The notes under the pieces are model-generated. The model did not search any database and was not told where the DNA came from. It saw only the letters and a program-made list of their open reading frames with translations. A DNA stretch of 64,000 nucleotides from Novosphingobium sp. (GTDB taxonomy: Bacteria > Pseudomonadota > Alphaproteobacteria > Sphingomonadales > Sphingomonadaceae): assembly GCF_039595395.1 (NCBI RefSeq), contig NZ_JBCNLP010000001.1, positions 248,001-312,000 on the forward strand. Direction: 5' to 3'. Below are positions 35,004-43,416 of the stretch, one piece after another (the stretch's first letter is position 1; each line of letters opens with the position of its first letter). The translations under genes and the position numbers were made by a program.

Positions 35004-36272
35004 ATGTCAGCGCAAACGGATCTGGTTATTCTGGGCGGCGGGCTGGCCGGGGGGCTGGCGGCGCTGGCTGTTGCGGCACAGCGCCCCGAATGGCGAGTCT
35101 GTGTCGTGGAGGCGGGCGAGCGCTGCGGCGGCAACCATGTCTGGTCATGGTTCGACAGCGATATCGCGCAGGACGCCCGCTGGCTGGTCGATCCGCTGGT
35201 GGTGAAGCACTGGGATGGCCATGGCGTGCGCTTTGCCGGGCATGAGCGGCAGTTGCCCATGGGCTACAACAGCACGAATGGCGAAAGGCTGGACGCGGTG
35301 CTGGAGGAGCGCTTGCCCAAGGGCGCGGTGCTGCGCGGCAGCCCGGCGCTGGAGGTGAGCGCCACCCATGTCACGCTGGCCGACGGGTGGCGGCTGGAGG
35401 CGGGCGCGGTGCTCGATGCGCGGGGCGCTCCGGGTTTTGCGGGGCTGAGGGGCGGCTGGCAGAAATTCGTTGGGCAAGTGTGGCACACCGGGCCGCATGG
35501 GTTTGAAAAGCCCATCATTATGGACGCCACCGTGGAACAGCGGGACGGCTATCGCTTTATCTATGTGCTGCCCTTTTCCGCGGAGACGCTCTTTGTCGAG
35601 GACACCTATTATTCGGCCCATGCCGGGCTGGATCGGGATGTGCTGGCCGGGCGCATCGCGGACTATGTGGCGGGGTTGGGCCTGAAGCAGGCGCGAATCA
35701 TCCATGAGGAGCAGGGGGTGTTGCCCGTGGTGGCCGGTGGCGAGATCGAGACATTCCTGGCCGCCACGCGCATCCCCGGCGTGGGGCGCATCGGCACGCG
35801 CGCCGGGCTGTTTCATCCGCTGACCTCCTATTCGTTGCCCTGCGCGGTGGAGGCGGCGCTGGCGGTGGCCGGGGCGCCCGGACTTTCGGCGCTGGACGGC
35901 CTTTGCGAAAGCCGCGCGCGGGCGCATTGGCGCGACGGCGCTTTCCTGCGCCTGCTGGCGCGCATGATGTTCGGCGCCGGGGAGCCCGCGCGCTGGCATC
36001 GCGTTTTCGAGCGCTTCTACCGGCTGAACGAGGGGCTGATCGCCCGTTTCTACGCCGGGCGGCTGACCATGCCGGATAAGCTGCGGCTGGTGAGCGGGCG
36101 CCCGCCGGTGCCGCTGGGCCGGGCGCTGGCCACGCTGATGGGCGGGGGCAATTCCCTCGCGGGGCTGGATCATCCCGGCAATGTCGGGCATGATTCGCCA
36201 CAACCTTCGATCGGGTCCATAACAATGTCGCCTTCTGCCGGTCCTGGCGCTTCGGGAGTCTTGCCATCATGA
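35004..36272 (+). CDS. crtY: Lycopene beta-cyclase
   Basis: The 422-residue flavoprotein cyclises both ends of lycopene to give beta-carotene. The N-terminal FAD-binding fold is VILGGGLAGGLAALAV (residues 8-23), and the family landmarks YRFIYVLPFS, FVEDTYYS and LFHPLTSYSLP are present. It is about 30 residues longer than typical CrtY because of a low-complexity C-terminus (about 395-422) that overlaps crtI by 4 bp. It is the first gene of a four-gene carotenoid operon leading to beta-carotene; hydroxylase or ketolase genes for nostoxanthin or zeaxanthin are not in the window. Confidence 0.93.
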   Translation: MSAQTDLVILGGGLAGGLAALAVAAQRPEWRVCVVEAGERCGGNHVWSWFDSDIAQDARWLVDPLVVKHWDGHGVRFAGHERQLPMGYNSTNGERLDAVLEERLPKGAVLRGSPALEVSATHVTLADGWRLEAGAVLDARGAPGFAGLRGGWQKFVGQVWHTGPHGFEKPIIMDATVEQRDGYRFIYVLPFSAETLFVEDTYYSAHAGLDRDVLAGRIADYVAGLGLKQARIIHEEQGVLPVVAGGEIETFLAATRIPGVGRIGTRAGLFHPLTSYSLPCAVEAALAVAGAPGLSALDGLCESRARAHWRDGAFLRLLARMMFGAGEPARWHRVFERFYRLNEGLIARFYAGRLTMPDKLRLVSGRPPVPLGRALATLMGGGNSLAGLDHPGNVGHDSPQPSIGSITMSPSAGPGASGVLPS

Positions 36273-37750
36273 AACGCGCCTGTGTCATCGGCGCCGGCTT
36301 TGGCGGCCTGGCTCTTGCCATCCGCCTGCAATCAGCCGGGATCGCCACCACCGTGGTGGAGGCGCGCGACAAGCCGGGCGGCCGCGCCTATGTCTGGCAC
36401 AAGGAGGGCTATACCTTCGACGCCGGGCCGACCGTCATCACCGATCCGGCCAGCCTTGAGGAGCTGTGGACGCTTTCGGGCAACCGGATGGCAAACGATG
36501 TCGAGCTGATGCCGGTGATGCCCTTCTATCGCCTGCAATGGCCCGATGGCGTGCATTTCGACTATTCCAATGACGAAGGCGCCCTGCGCGGCGAGATCGC
36601 CCGCGTCGCCCCCGCCGATCTGGGGGGCTATGAGGATTTCCTCGGCTATGCGGCGGATGTCTATCAGGAAGGCTATGTGAAGCTGGGCCATGTGCCCTTC
36701 CTCGATTTCGCCAGCATGGTGAAGGCCGCGCCCGCGCTGATCAAGCATCAGGCCTGGCGCAGCGTCTATGATGTCGTCAGCTCCTATGTGGAAAGCGAGA
36801 AGCTGCGCGAGGCGCTGTCCTTCCACACGCTGCTGGTGGGCGGCAATCCCATGACCACCAGCTCGATCTATGCGCTGATCCACAAGCTGGAGAAGGATGG
36901 CGGCGTGTGGTGGGCCAGGGGCGGCACCAACAAGCTCGTCGCTGGCATGGTGGCCCTGTTCGAGCGGCTGGGCGGCACGCTGCGGCTGAATGACAAGGTG
37001 TCCTGCATCCACACCGTGGGCAACCGCGCCTCCGAGGTGGAAACCGCCAGCGGCTGGCGTGAGCGCTTCGATGCCGTCGCCAGCAATGCCGATCTGATGC
37101 ACACCTATCGCGACCTGCTCTGCGAGGCGCCGCGCGGCAACCAATATGCCAAGAAGCTGGCCCAGAAGCGCTGGTCGCCCAGCCTTTTCGTGGTGCATTT
37201 CGGCATGGAGGGCAAATGGCCCGGCATCCCGCATCACTCGATCCTCTTCGGGCCGCGCTACAAGGGCCTGCTGGAGGATATCTTCGACCATGGCGTGCTG
37301 CCGCGCGACTTCTCGATCTATCTCCACCACCCCACGATCAGCGATCCCTCGCTGGCGCCCGAGGGGCACAGCAGCTTCTATGCGCTGGTGCCGGTTGCCC
37401 ATCTCGGCAAGCTGCCGATCGACTGGGACACCATCGGGCCGGTGCTGGAAAAGCGCATCCTCGACGAGATCGGCCTGCGCTTCATCCCCGATATTCACGA
37501 CCGTATCACGGTCAAATTCCATTATGCCCCGCCCGATTTCGAAAGCGACCTGTCCGCCTATATGGGCAGTGCCTTCAGCCTTGAGCCGATTCTGACTCAA
37601 AGCGCATGGTTCCGCGGGCACAATCGTGACGATGTCATCCCCAACCTCTATCTGGTGGGGGCGGGAACCCATCCCGGCGCGGGCATTCCGGGTGTTGTCG
37701 GCAGCGCGAAAGCGACTGCCGGTCTGATGATCGAGGATTTGAGACTTTGA
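36269..37750 (+). CDS. crtI: Phytoene desaturase
   Basis: The 493-residue enzyme introduces four double bases' worth of desaturation into phytoene to make lycopene. FAD-binding motif VIGAGFGGLALAIRL lies at residues 5-19, and the bacterial CrtI C-terminal signature (NLYLVGAGTHPGAGIPGVVGSA) near residue 458 is complete; only part is quoted here: GAGTHPGAGIPGV. Length is normal. The ATG overlaps the crtY stop (ATGA) and the gene's own stop overlaps the next start (TTGA), so all four genes are translationally coupled. Confidence 0.96.
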   Translation: MKRACVIGAGFGGLALAIRLQSAGIATTVVEARDKPGGRAYVWHKEGYTFDAGPTVITDPASLEELWTLSGNRMANDVELMPVMPFYRLQWPDGVHFDYSNDEGALRGEIARVAPADLGGYEDFLGYAADVYQEGYVKLGHVPFLDFASMVKAAPALIKHQAWRSVYDVVSSYVESEKLREALSFHTLLVGGNPMTTSSIYALIHKLEKDGGVWWARGGTNKLVAGMVALFERLGGTLRLNDKVSCIHTVGNRASEVETASGWRERFDAVASNADLMHTYRDLLCEAPRGNQYAKKLAQKRWSPSLFVVHFGMEGKWPGIPHHSILFGPRYKGLLEDIFDHGVLPRDFSIYLHHPTISDPSLAPEGHSSFYALVPVAHLGKLPIDWDTIGPVLEKRILDEIGLRFIPDIHDRITVKFHYAPPDFESDLSAYMGSAFSLEPILTQSAWFRGHNRDDVIPNLYLVGAGTHPGAGIPGVVGSAKATAGLMIEDLRL

Positions 37751-38328
37751 AGAACATTGCTGTCTATTGCGGTTCGGCCACCCCGTCGGACCCGCGTTAT
37801 GTCGAACTGGCCTACACGGTGGGCGCCACGCTGGCGCAGCGCGGCATCGGTCTGGTCTATGGCGGCGGCAAGCTGGGCCTGATGGGCGCGGTGGCCAAGG
37901 GCGCACTGGACAATGGCGGCCATGTCATCGGCGTGATCCCCAAGGCGCTGGAGCGGACCGAAGTCACCAACCACGACTGTTCGGAGCTGATGGTGGTGGA
38001 AGACATGCACCAGCGCAAGGCGGCCTTCACCCGCCTGTCGGACGGTTTCATCACCCTTCCGGGCGGTGTGGGCACCATGGACGAGCTGTGGGAAGCGGTA
38101 AGCTGGGCCCAGCTTGGCTATCACGCCAAGCCGGTGGGCGTGCTCAACGCCTTTGGTTTCTATGACCAGCTTCTGGCCTTCAACCGCCACATGATCGAGG
38201 TAGGCTTTATCCGACCTGCCCATCAGGGCATCATCATCGCCGAGCGGGAACTCGACCTGCTGCTCGACCGTATGGAAGCGCATGAGCCGATCAAGCCGAT
38301 CGTGCAGATGGACCCCGATACGCTTTGA
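37747..38328 (+). CDS. LOG-family protein (TIGR00730, cytokinin riboside phosphoribohydrolase-like)
   Basis: The 193-residue protein starts at a TTG that overlaps the crtI stop. It has the two LOG motifs: VYGGGKLGLMG near residue 40 and the PGGVGTMDELWE catalytic motif near 102. Enzymes of this family cleave nucleoside 5'-monophosphates to the free base and ribose 5-phosphate; many are annotated wrongly as lysine decarboxylases. Placement between crtI and crtB, overlapping both by 4 bp, is unusual because no LOG activity is known in carotenoid synthesis. Confidence 0.9.
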   Translation: MKNIAVYCGSATPSDPRYVELAYTVGATLAQRGIGLVYGGGKLGLMGAVAKGALDNGGHVIGVIPKALERTEVTNHDCSELMVVEDMHQRKAAFTRLSDGFITLPGGVGTMDELWEAVSWAQLGYHAKPVGVLNAFGFYDQLLAFNRHMIEVGFIRPAHQGIIIAERELDLLLDRMEAHEPIKPIVQMDPDTL

Positions 38329-39311
38329 GCCAAGCGCGCACCTTGCCCCCCCGCTCAGCGCTGGTGGAGGCTGCCTACGGCAGCATCCGGCGAGGCTCCA
38401 AAAGCTTCGCCACCGCCAGCCAGCTTATGGGGCGCGAGGTGCGGGAGCGGGTCTGGATGCTCTATGCCTGGTGCCGCGCCTGCGATGATCTTGCCGATGC
38501 GCAGGATCATGGCGGGGCGCTGGGCGACCAGACCGGCGCCGATGGCCGCCTGAACGAGATACGCCGCCTGACCGCCCTTGCGCTGGCCGGGCGCGAGGCG
38601 GGGCGCGAAGCCTTCGACTGCCTTGGCGTCGTCGCCGCCGAATGCGGCATCGGCGCGGTGCACACCGGCGATGTGATCGCCGGTTTCGCGCTCGACACCA
38701 ACGGCTGGCACCCCCGTACCGAGCGCGACATGCTGGCCTATTGCTACCATGTGGCAGGGGCGGTGGGCGTGCTGATGGCGCTGGTGATGGGCGTGGATCG
38801 CGAGGATGCCGATACGCTCAACCGCGCCAGCGATCTGGGGATCGCCTTCCAGCTCGGCAACATCGCCCGCGACATCGCCGAGGATCACGCCGCCGGGCGC
38901 ATCTATCTGCCCGCGCAATGGCTGGAGGAGGCGGGCATCGCCCCCGAAGCCCTGATGGCCGCCGAACACCGCGAGGCGCTGGTGGCGATGGTCGCGCGTC
39001 TCTGCGCGATGGCCGGGCGTTACGAGGCCAGCGCCCGTGTTGGCGCGGCCCGGTTGCCTCTGCGCAGTCAGTGGTCGGTGCTGGCGGCGGCGGGGATCTA
39101 TGGCGCCATCGCGCGCAAGGTCGCGACAAAGCGGGCGCGGGCGTGGGATGCGCGCGTGACGACCAGCAAGCCGGAGAAGTTGGGGCTGCTGCTGCGCGCA
39201 GGGGCTCAGGCGGCGAAAGCGCGGTGGTTGGGGATCGCGCCTCATCCGGCCGATGTCGCGCCTGTGCCTTATGGGCGGGGCGTGCTGGCCGGGGCTGTGG
39301 CAAGGGTTTGA
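38325..39311 (+). CDS. crtB: Phytoene synthase
   Basis: The 328-residue enzyme condenses two geranylgeranyl diphosphates to phytoene. Starting at a TTG overlapping the preceding stop, it contains both Asp-rich Mg-diphosphate sites: CDDLADAQD near 53 and GNIARDIAED near 184. The squalene/phytoene synthase fold is complete, with a Lys/Arg-rich C-terminus. It closes the crt operon and is followed after 9 nt by an R1 element shared with the convergent MFS gene. Confidence 0.95.
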   Translation: MSQARTLPPRSALVEAAYGSIRRGSKSFATASQLMGREVRERVWMLYAWCRACDDLADAQDHGGALGDQTGADGRLNEIRRLTALALAGREAGREAFDCLGVVAAECGIGAVHTGDVIAGFALDTNGWHPRTERDMLAYCYHVAGAVGVLMALVMGVDREDADTLNRASDLGIAFQLGNIARDIAEDHAAGRIYLPAQWLEEAGIAPEALMAAEHREALVAMVARLCAMAGRYEASARVGAARLPLRSQWSVLAAAGIYGAIARKVATKRARAWDARVTTSKPEKLGLLLRAGAQAAKARWLGIAPHPADVAPVPYGRGVLAGAVARV

Positions 39312-39319
39312 AGGGAAGA

Positions 39320-39514
39320 AGCAGGGGGCCATCGCCCCTGCACCCCCGTTACGTCTCCCGACGAGAGGGTGTGCCGGTCCAGCAGTTTGCGCCAACGTCC
39401 CACCGCCGGAGGCTGTTATTCCCTGCGGGGCGGAGAGGTTGGGCGCTTGGGTCGGGTGCCGCTGCGGCTTCGTCGGAAGACGTAACGGGAGTTTGAGGGC
39501 GTAACGCCCTCAAG
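39320..39514. repeat. R1 element copy 5, divergent hairpins, between convergent genes
   Basis: Left hairpin is 39321-39341 (GCAGGGG arm, CCATC core), right hairpin 39493-39513 (TTGAGGGCG-TAA-CGCCCTCAA). The right stem differs from the standard at several positions and each change is matched on the other arm. It sits 9 nt after crtB and 20 nt after the MFS stop and probably terminates both. Confidence 0.85.
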
Positions 39515-39533
39515 AATCTCTCTTCCAAACCCC

Positions 39534-40796
39534 TTAAGCTACCTGCCGAGGCCCACCCGGCGGATTGCGCCGCTTGAACAACTGCCCCTTCTCGCTGAAC
39601 AGCAGCAGGCCCAGAGTCAGCACCCCGGCGCTGACCAGAGCGATGGCCAGCGGGCGCGCCGTGCCGTCGAAGGCATTGCCGATGATGATCCCCAGCACCG
39701 ACCCGCCCACGATCCGGATGAACACCTGAATCGAGGCTGCTGCCCCCGCCGTCCGCGCGAAGGGTTGCAGCGCGATCGAGGAGAAATTGGCGCCCAGGAA
39801 GCCGGTGAGGCACATGTTAAGCGTCATCAGCGGCAGGAATTCCCAGATCGTCTCGTCGGGCCCGGCCATATGCCACTGCAGCAGGCTGGTGCAGATATAG
39901 ACCATCAGCGCCCCGTGCGAGACGCGCCGCGCGCCCAGCCGCATCACGATGCGCGCATTGGTGAAGGCGGTGGCGGCCATGCACATCGCCATGCCCGCGA
40001 ACATCAGCGGGAAGCGCGCGCCCGCGCCGAAATGCTCGGCCACAAGCTGTTGTGCTGAGTTGATGTAGCCCAGCAGCGCGCCGGTCACCAGCGCATTGGC
40101 AATGACATAGCCGATGGCGGCGCGGCAGGTCAGCACCTCGCCCAGCGTGCGGGTGAGGCGGCCGATGTTGACGCTCTGGCGGTATTCCGGGTGCAGAGTC
40201 TCGGGCAGGCGCAGCGCGGCCCAGATCGACACGATCACGCCCATCAGGCCCATCACGCCGAAGATCCAGCGCCAGCTTGCGGCCAGCAGCACGGCTTGAC
40301 CGACGCTGGGGGCCAGCATCGGCACGATCATGAAGACCATGGAGACCAACGACTGGGTGCGGGCCATGCGGTCGCCCTCGAAGCTGTCGCGGATGATGGC
40401 GGCGGGCAGCACGTTGAAGCCCGCGCAGGCCAGCCCCAGCACCGCGCGCGACACCAGCAGCATCTCGAAGCTGACCGCCAGCGCGCAGGCGGTGGTGAGC
40501 AGCACATAGAGCGCCATGCAGGTCAGCAGCACCGGGCGGCGGCCAAAGCGGTCGGCCAGCGTGCCGGGGACGAGGCAGCCAAGCCCGCTGAAGAGCATGA
40601 AGACGCCCACGACCAATTGGCGATGATTGGCGTCGGTGACATGCAGGTCGGACGCGATATGGCCCAGCGCGGGCAGCATGGAATCGACCGACAATGCCTG
40701 AAGGGCCTGAATAAAGGCCATCAGCATCACAAATTCGCGCGGATTCATCGTTTTGGGGCCGGATTGTACGGAATCGGCCTGTGTGGAGGCGTTCAT
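39534..40796 (-). CDS. MFS multidrug efflux transporter, Bcr/CflA type
   Basis: The 420-residue protein has twelve predicted membrane helices. The MFS motif A LADRFGRRPVLL lies after helix 2 (near residue 80) and the Bcr/CflA-like pattern RAVLGLACAGFNVLPAAIIRD near 115 (quoted in part: GFNVLPAAIIRD). It should export drugs or metabolites by proton antiport. It is divergent from the UrcA-family gene, with an inverted repeat in the gap that could be an operator. Confidence 0.9.
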   Translation of the reverse strand: MNASTQADSVQSGPKTMNPREFVMLMAFIQALQALSVDSMLPALGHIASDLHVTDANHRQLVVGVFMLFSGLGCLVPGTLADRFGRRPVLLTCMALYVLLTTACALAVSFEMLLVSRAVLGLACAGFNVLPAAIIRDSFEGDRMARTQSLVSMVFMIVPMLAPSVGQAVLLAASWRWIFGVMGLMGVIVSIWAALRLPETLHPEYRQSVNIGRLTRTLGEVLTCRAAIGYVIANALVTGALLGYINSAQQLVAEHFGAGARFPLMFAGMAMCMAATAFTNARIVMRLGARRVSHGALMVYICTSLLQWHMAGPDETIWEFLPLMTLNMCLTGFLGANFSSIALQPFARTAGAAASIQVFIRIVGGSVLGIIIGNAFDGTARPLAIALVSAGVLTLGLLLFSEKGQLFKRRNPPGGPRQVA

Positions 40797-40871
40797 GGGG
40801 GCCTCATGGGCCTTTGGGCGCGCAGATGCCAGTGTTTTAGAGGCTTTGAAAATTTTCCCATTATTTGGGGA

Positions 40872-40899
40872 AATTCACATCATGAATTTGGTGTGAATT
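40872..40899. promoter_or_regulatory. Inverted repeat upstream of the MFS gene, candidate operator
   Basis: AATTCACA (40872-40879) is matched by TGTGAATT (40892-40899) across a 12-bp spacer. It lies about 80 bp upstream of the MFS start in AT-rich DNA. No regulator gene is adjacent, so the binder is unknown. Confidence 0.4.
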
Positions 40900-40969
40900 G
40901 CATGGTCAGTTTCGGCTCATGCTGCGACGCAATGCAGGAAATGGCGGAAATCCGCCGTTTTTGGAAAAC

Positions 40970-40987
40970 TGGCACGGCTCATGCTGT
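40970..40987 (+). promoter_or_regulatory. Sigma-54-like -24/-12 promoter upstream of the urcA-family gene
   Basis: TGGCACGGCTCATGCTGT matches the TGGCACG-N4-TTGC consensus at nearly all positions with the exact GG-N10-GC spacing (GG 40971-40972, GC 40983-40984). It lies about 55 bp before the ATG at 41042. A chance match is possible, and no enhancer-binding protein gene is nearby. Confidence 0.35.
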
Positions 40988-41041
40988 ACCCCTTGCATCC
41001 CGCCGGAACGGCTTCGGCGGAAACAAGCAAGGGGAAGTATC

Positions 41042-41416
41042 ATGAACAATTTCAACCGTTTCACCACCGCTCTCGCCGCCAGCCTCGGCGTTGTCGCCAC
41101 CTTCGCCATCGGCATGACCCCCATGGTCGCCCACGCCGCCACCTTCGCCGACAGTGCCGAAGCCGGTGCCCCCGTCGAGCATGTCGAAATGGACGAAAAC
41201 GGCGTGCCCAGCCTGCGCGTCTCCTATGCCGGCCTCGATCTGAGCAATGAGCAGGGCCGCAAGGAAATGGACCACCGCCTGGCCCGCGCCGCCACCCGCG
41301 TCTGCGAACCGCTGCGTGTTGCCTCGATCGAAGCCGACCGCTCGATTGCCTATCAGAACTGCCGCAGCGACGCGATCGCTCAGGGCCACAACGCCATCGA
41401 CGGGCTGGGCCGCTGA
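41042..41416 (+). CDS. UrcA-family secreted protein
   Basis: The 124-residue protein starts after GGGGAAG and has a signal peptide ending near AHAAT (about residue 33). The mature part carries the UrcA-family core VSYAGLDLSNEQGRKEMDHRL, quoted in part (YAGLDLSNEQG), and the RAATRVCEPL segment with one of two conserved cysteines (the second in QNCRSDA), which probably form a disulfide. The family is widespread in sphingomonads and caulobacters, with unknown function. A sigma-54-like promoter motif precedes it. Confidence 0.85.
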   Translation: MNNFNRFTTALAASLGVVATFAIGMTPMVAHAATFADSAEAGAPVEHVEMDENGVPSLRVSYAGLDLSNEQGRKEMDHRLARAATRVCEPLRVASIEADRSIAYQNCRSDAIAQGHNAIDGLGR

Positions 41417-41427
41417 GCTCCGATATC

Positions 41428-41468
41428 GCAGGGGGCGCCCGGAGGCCTCTCCCGCCCCGGCCCCCTGC
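41428..41468 (+). terminator. Terminator-like hairpin after the urcA-family gene
   Basis: GCAGGGGGC (41428-41436) pairs perfectly with GCCCCCTGC (41460-41468) across a 23-nt GC-rich loop. No T run follows, so it may be rho-assisted or only protect the 3' end. Confidence 0.45.
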
Positions 41469-41542
41469 CAGAATGTCCTGCCAACATCTTCCGGTGACAG
41501 ATTTGTAGAGCCCCGGTGCGCGTCCCGCTCCGGGGCGCTACC

Positions 41543-42688
41543 ATGTGCGGCATGGAGTCGCACCAGCCAGACGATGATGATGACAGCGAGGAAGCCGATG
41601 GGCTCCGCAAGATCATCCATGTCGATATGGACGCCTTCTTCGCCAGCGTCGAACAGCGCGACGATCCCTCGTTAAAAGGTCAGCCCGTGGCCGTCGGCGG
41701 CAGCCGTGCGCGCGGTGTGGTGGCCGCGGCCAGCTATGAGGCGCGGGTCTTCGGCGTGCGCTCGGCCATGCCCAGCGTGAAGGCGGTGCGCCTGTGCCCG
41801 CATCTCATCTTCAAGCCGCCGCGTTTCGAGGTTTATCGCACCGTCTCGCGCCAGATCCGCGCGATCTTCGCCGATTACACGCCGCTGATCGAGCCCCTGT
41901 CACTGGACGAGGCCTATCTCGACGTGACGCAGGATCTGAAAGGCATCGGCAGCGCGACGCGCATCGCGCAGTTGATCCGCGCCCGCATCAAGGCCGAAAC
42001 CAACCTCACCGCCAGCGCCGGGGTCAGCTACAACAAATTCATCGCCAAGCTGGCCAGCGACCAGAACAAGCCCGATGGCCTCTGCGTGATCCGCCCCGGC
42101 GAGGGCGCGCAATTCGTCGCCAGCCTGCCCGTGCGGCGCTTCCACGGCGTGGGCCCGCGCGGCGCGGAGAAGATGGCGGCTCTGGGCATCGTCAATGGCG
42201 CCGACCTGCGCGAAAAGGATCTGGCCTTCCTGCGCCAGCATTTCGGTGCTCAGGCGGATTATCTCTATCGCGCCGCGCGCGGCATCGACCTGCGCCGGGT
42301 GCGCCCCAACCGCCCGCGCAAATCCATCGGCACCGAGCGCACCTTCGAGCGCGATATCTCCACCGGCAGCCGCCTGCGCGAGGTGCTGGCGCATATCGTC
42401 GATCTGGTCTGGGACGATATCGAGAAGGTCGGGGCCAAGGGGAGGACGGTGACTCTGAAGCTGCGCTTGTCGGATTTTACGCTGCGGACGCATGCGCGGT
42501 CTTTGTCGCGCGCTGTGGAGGGGCGAGAGGAACTGGCCCGGCTGGCGGGGGAACTGCTGGATAATGTGTTGCCGCTGCCTCAGCCGGTACGGTTGATGGG
42601 GGTGACTTTGTCAGCGCTGGAAGGGCGGCAGGCGGTTTCCGCGCCGGTCGTCGCGGATCAGGGCGGGGGGCAGTTGGATCTGTTTTGA
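41543..42688 (+). CDS. dinB: DNA polymerase IV (Y family)
   Basis: I chose the ATG at 41543 after GGGGCG; one at 41552 is possible. The 381-residue translesion polymerase has the Y-family active site: HVDMDAFFASVEQ with the first Asp pair, the YEAR motif in AASYEARVFGVRS, and SLDEAYLDV with the catalytic Asp-Glu. Helix-hairpin-helix and little-finger domains follow (GVGPRGAEKMAALG; SIGTERTFERDI). The C-terminus ends QLDLF, a textbook beta-clamp binding motif. An acidic run (DDDDDSEE) near the start is a local feature. An R1 element follows after about 20 nt. Confidence 0.95.
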   Translation: MCGMESHQPDDDDDSEEADGLRKIIHVDMDAFFASVEQRDDPSLKGQPVAVGGSRARGVVAAASYEARVFGVRSAMPSVKAVRLCPHLIFKPPRFEVYRTVSRQIRAIFADYTPLIEPLSLDEAYLDVTQDLKGIGSATRIAQLIRARIKAETNLTASAGVSYNKFIAKLASDQNKPDGLCVIRPGEGAQFVASLPVRRFHGVGPRGAEKMAALGIVNGADLREKDLAFLRQHFGAQADYLYRAARGIDLRRVRPNRPRKSIGTERTFERDISTGSRLREVLAHIVDLVWDDIEKVGAKGRTVTLKLRLSDFTLRTHARSLSRAVEGREELARLAGELLDNVLPLPQPVRLMGVTLSALEGRQAVSAPVVADQGGGQLDLF

Positions 42689-43416
42689 AGGATTTTAAGG
42701 AAAGACAATGCGAGGGGGTTACCCCCTCGCGCTCCCATTCCGTCTCCCGACGATAGGGCGGTGGCGCCCGATCCTTGCGCCTGACCTCTCCACCTGCACC
42801 ACCTATGGCGCCGCAGGCAATGAAACTTAAAGCCTGCGGCGCTGCAAGTTAGGCGCAAGGCCGAACCCGTGACGCCCACGCAGACAGTAAAGGGAGCGCG
42901 AGGGCGATGGCCCTCGCATGTTACTTTTTTTTCTTCCAGCCACTCGCCCATCTTCTGCTTCAGCCCCTCCGACATGGCGGAAGGCCAAAGCCCCGGCGTA
43001 AAGAACGCGGCGTCGACAATCTCCCGCCCGTCCGGCGCCGGCGTTCCCGAGCAGCGCCCCGCCACGATGTAGGACACATTCGCCGCCCCGTGGAACGCGT
43101 CATGCGTGGTGGCCACCAGACGCGGCTCTTCCAGAGCGATGCCGATTTCCTCGCGAAACTCGCGCGCGGCGGCGACCAGAGGATCTTCGCCGGGCTTCAC
43201 GCCGCCGCCCGGCGGCATCCAGTTGGCCGAGCCGTAGGAGTGCTGAACCAGCAGCACGCGCCCTTGCGGATCGAGCCCCAGCACCCGGCAGCCGGAGATT
43301 TCGGGTTTCCTGATCCGCCACCATTGCCGCCGGATCTGGTGGGCCAGCCTCAATGCCAGCCGGTGGAGCGGTGCCGGGGCGAACCCCAGCACCTTCTCCG
43401 CCATCAGCAGAAGCAT
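42658..43416 (-). CDS. NUDIX hydrolase, frame running on through an R1 element
   Basis: Residues about 40-165 form the NUDIX fold with the Nudix box GGGVKPGEDPLVAAAREFREEIG, in part GGVKPGEDPLVAAAREFREE, a Mg-dependent pyrophosphohydrolase site. After EWLEEKK (about residue 165) the frame continues another 85 residues through the whole R1 copy 6 and into dinB's 3' end. On the plus strand a T8 run (42925-42932) precedes TTA; removing one T would give a stop codon (42921-42923) right after EWLEEKK and 3 nt before the R1 hairpin. The tail is therefore probably an artefact of one extra base. The start overlaps the pgl stop. Confidence 0.8.
   Translation of the reverse strand: MLLLMAEKVLGFAPAPLHRLALRLAHQIRRQWWRIRKPEISGCRVLGLDPQGRVLLVQHSYGSANWMPPGGGVKPGEDPLVAAAREFREEIGIALEEPRLVATTHDAFHGAANVSYIVAGRCSGTPAPDGREIVDAAFFTPGLWPSAMSEGLKQKMGEWLEEKKVTCEGHRPRAPFTVCVGVTGSALRLTCSAAGFKFHCLRRHRWCRWRGQAQGSGATALSSGDGMGARGGNPLALSFLKILQNRSNCPPP
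42708..42919. repeat. R1 element copy 6 (forward, full), between convergent genes
   Basis: Left hairpin GCGAGGGGG-TTA-CCCCCTCGC at 42710-42730; right hairpin GCGAGGGC-GATG-GCCCTCGC at 42898-42917. Nested arms CTTGCGCC/GGCGCAAG and GCCGCAGGC/GCCTGCGGC are clear in this copy. It separates dinB (21 nt away) and the NUDIX gene. Confidence 0.92.
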
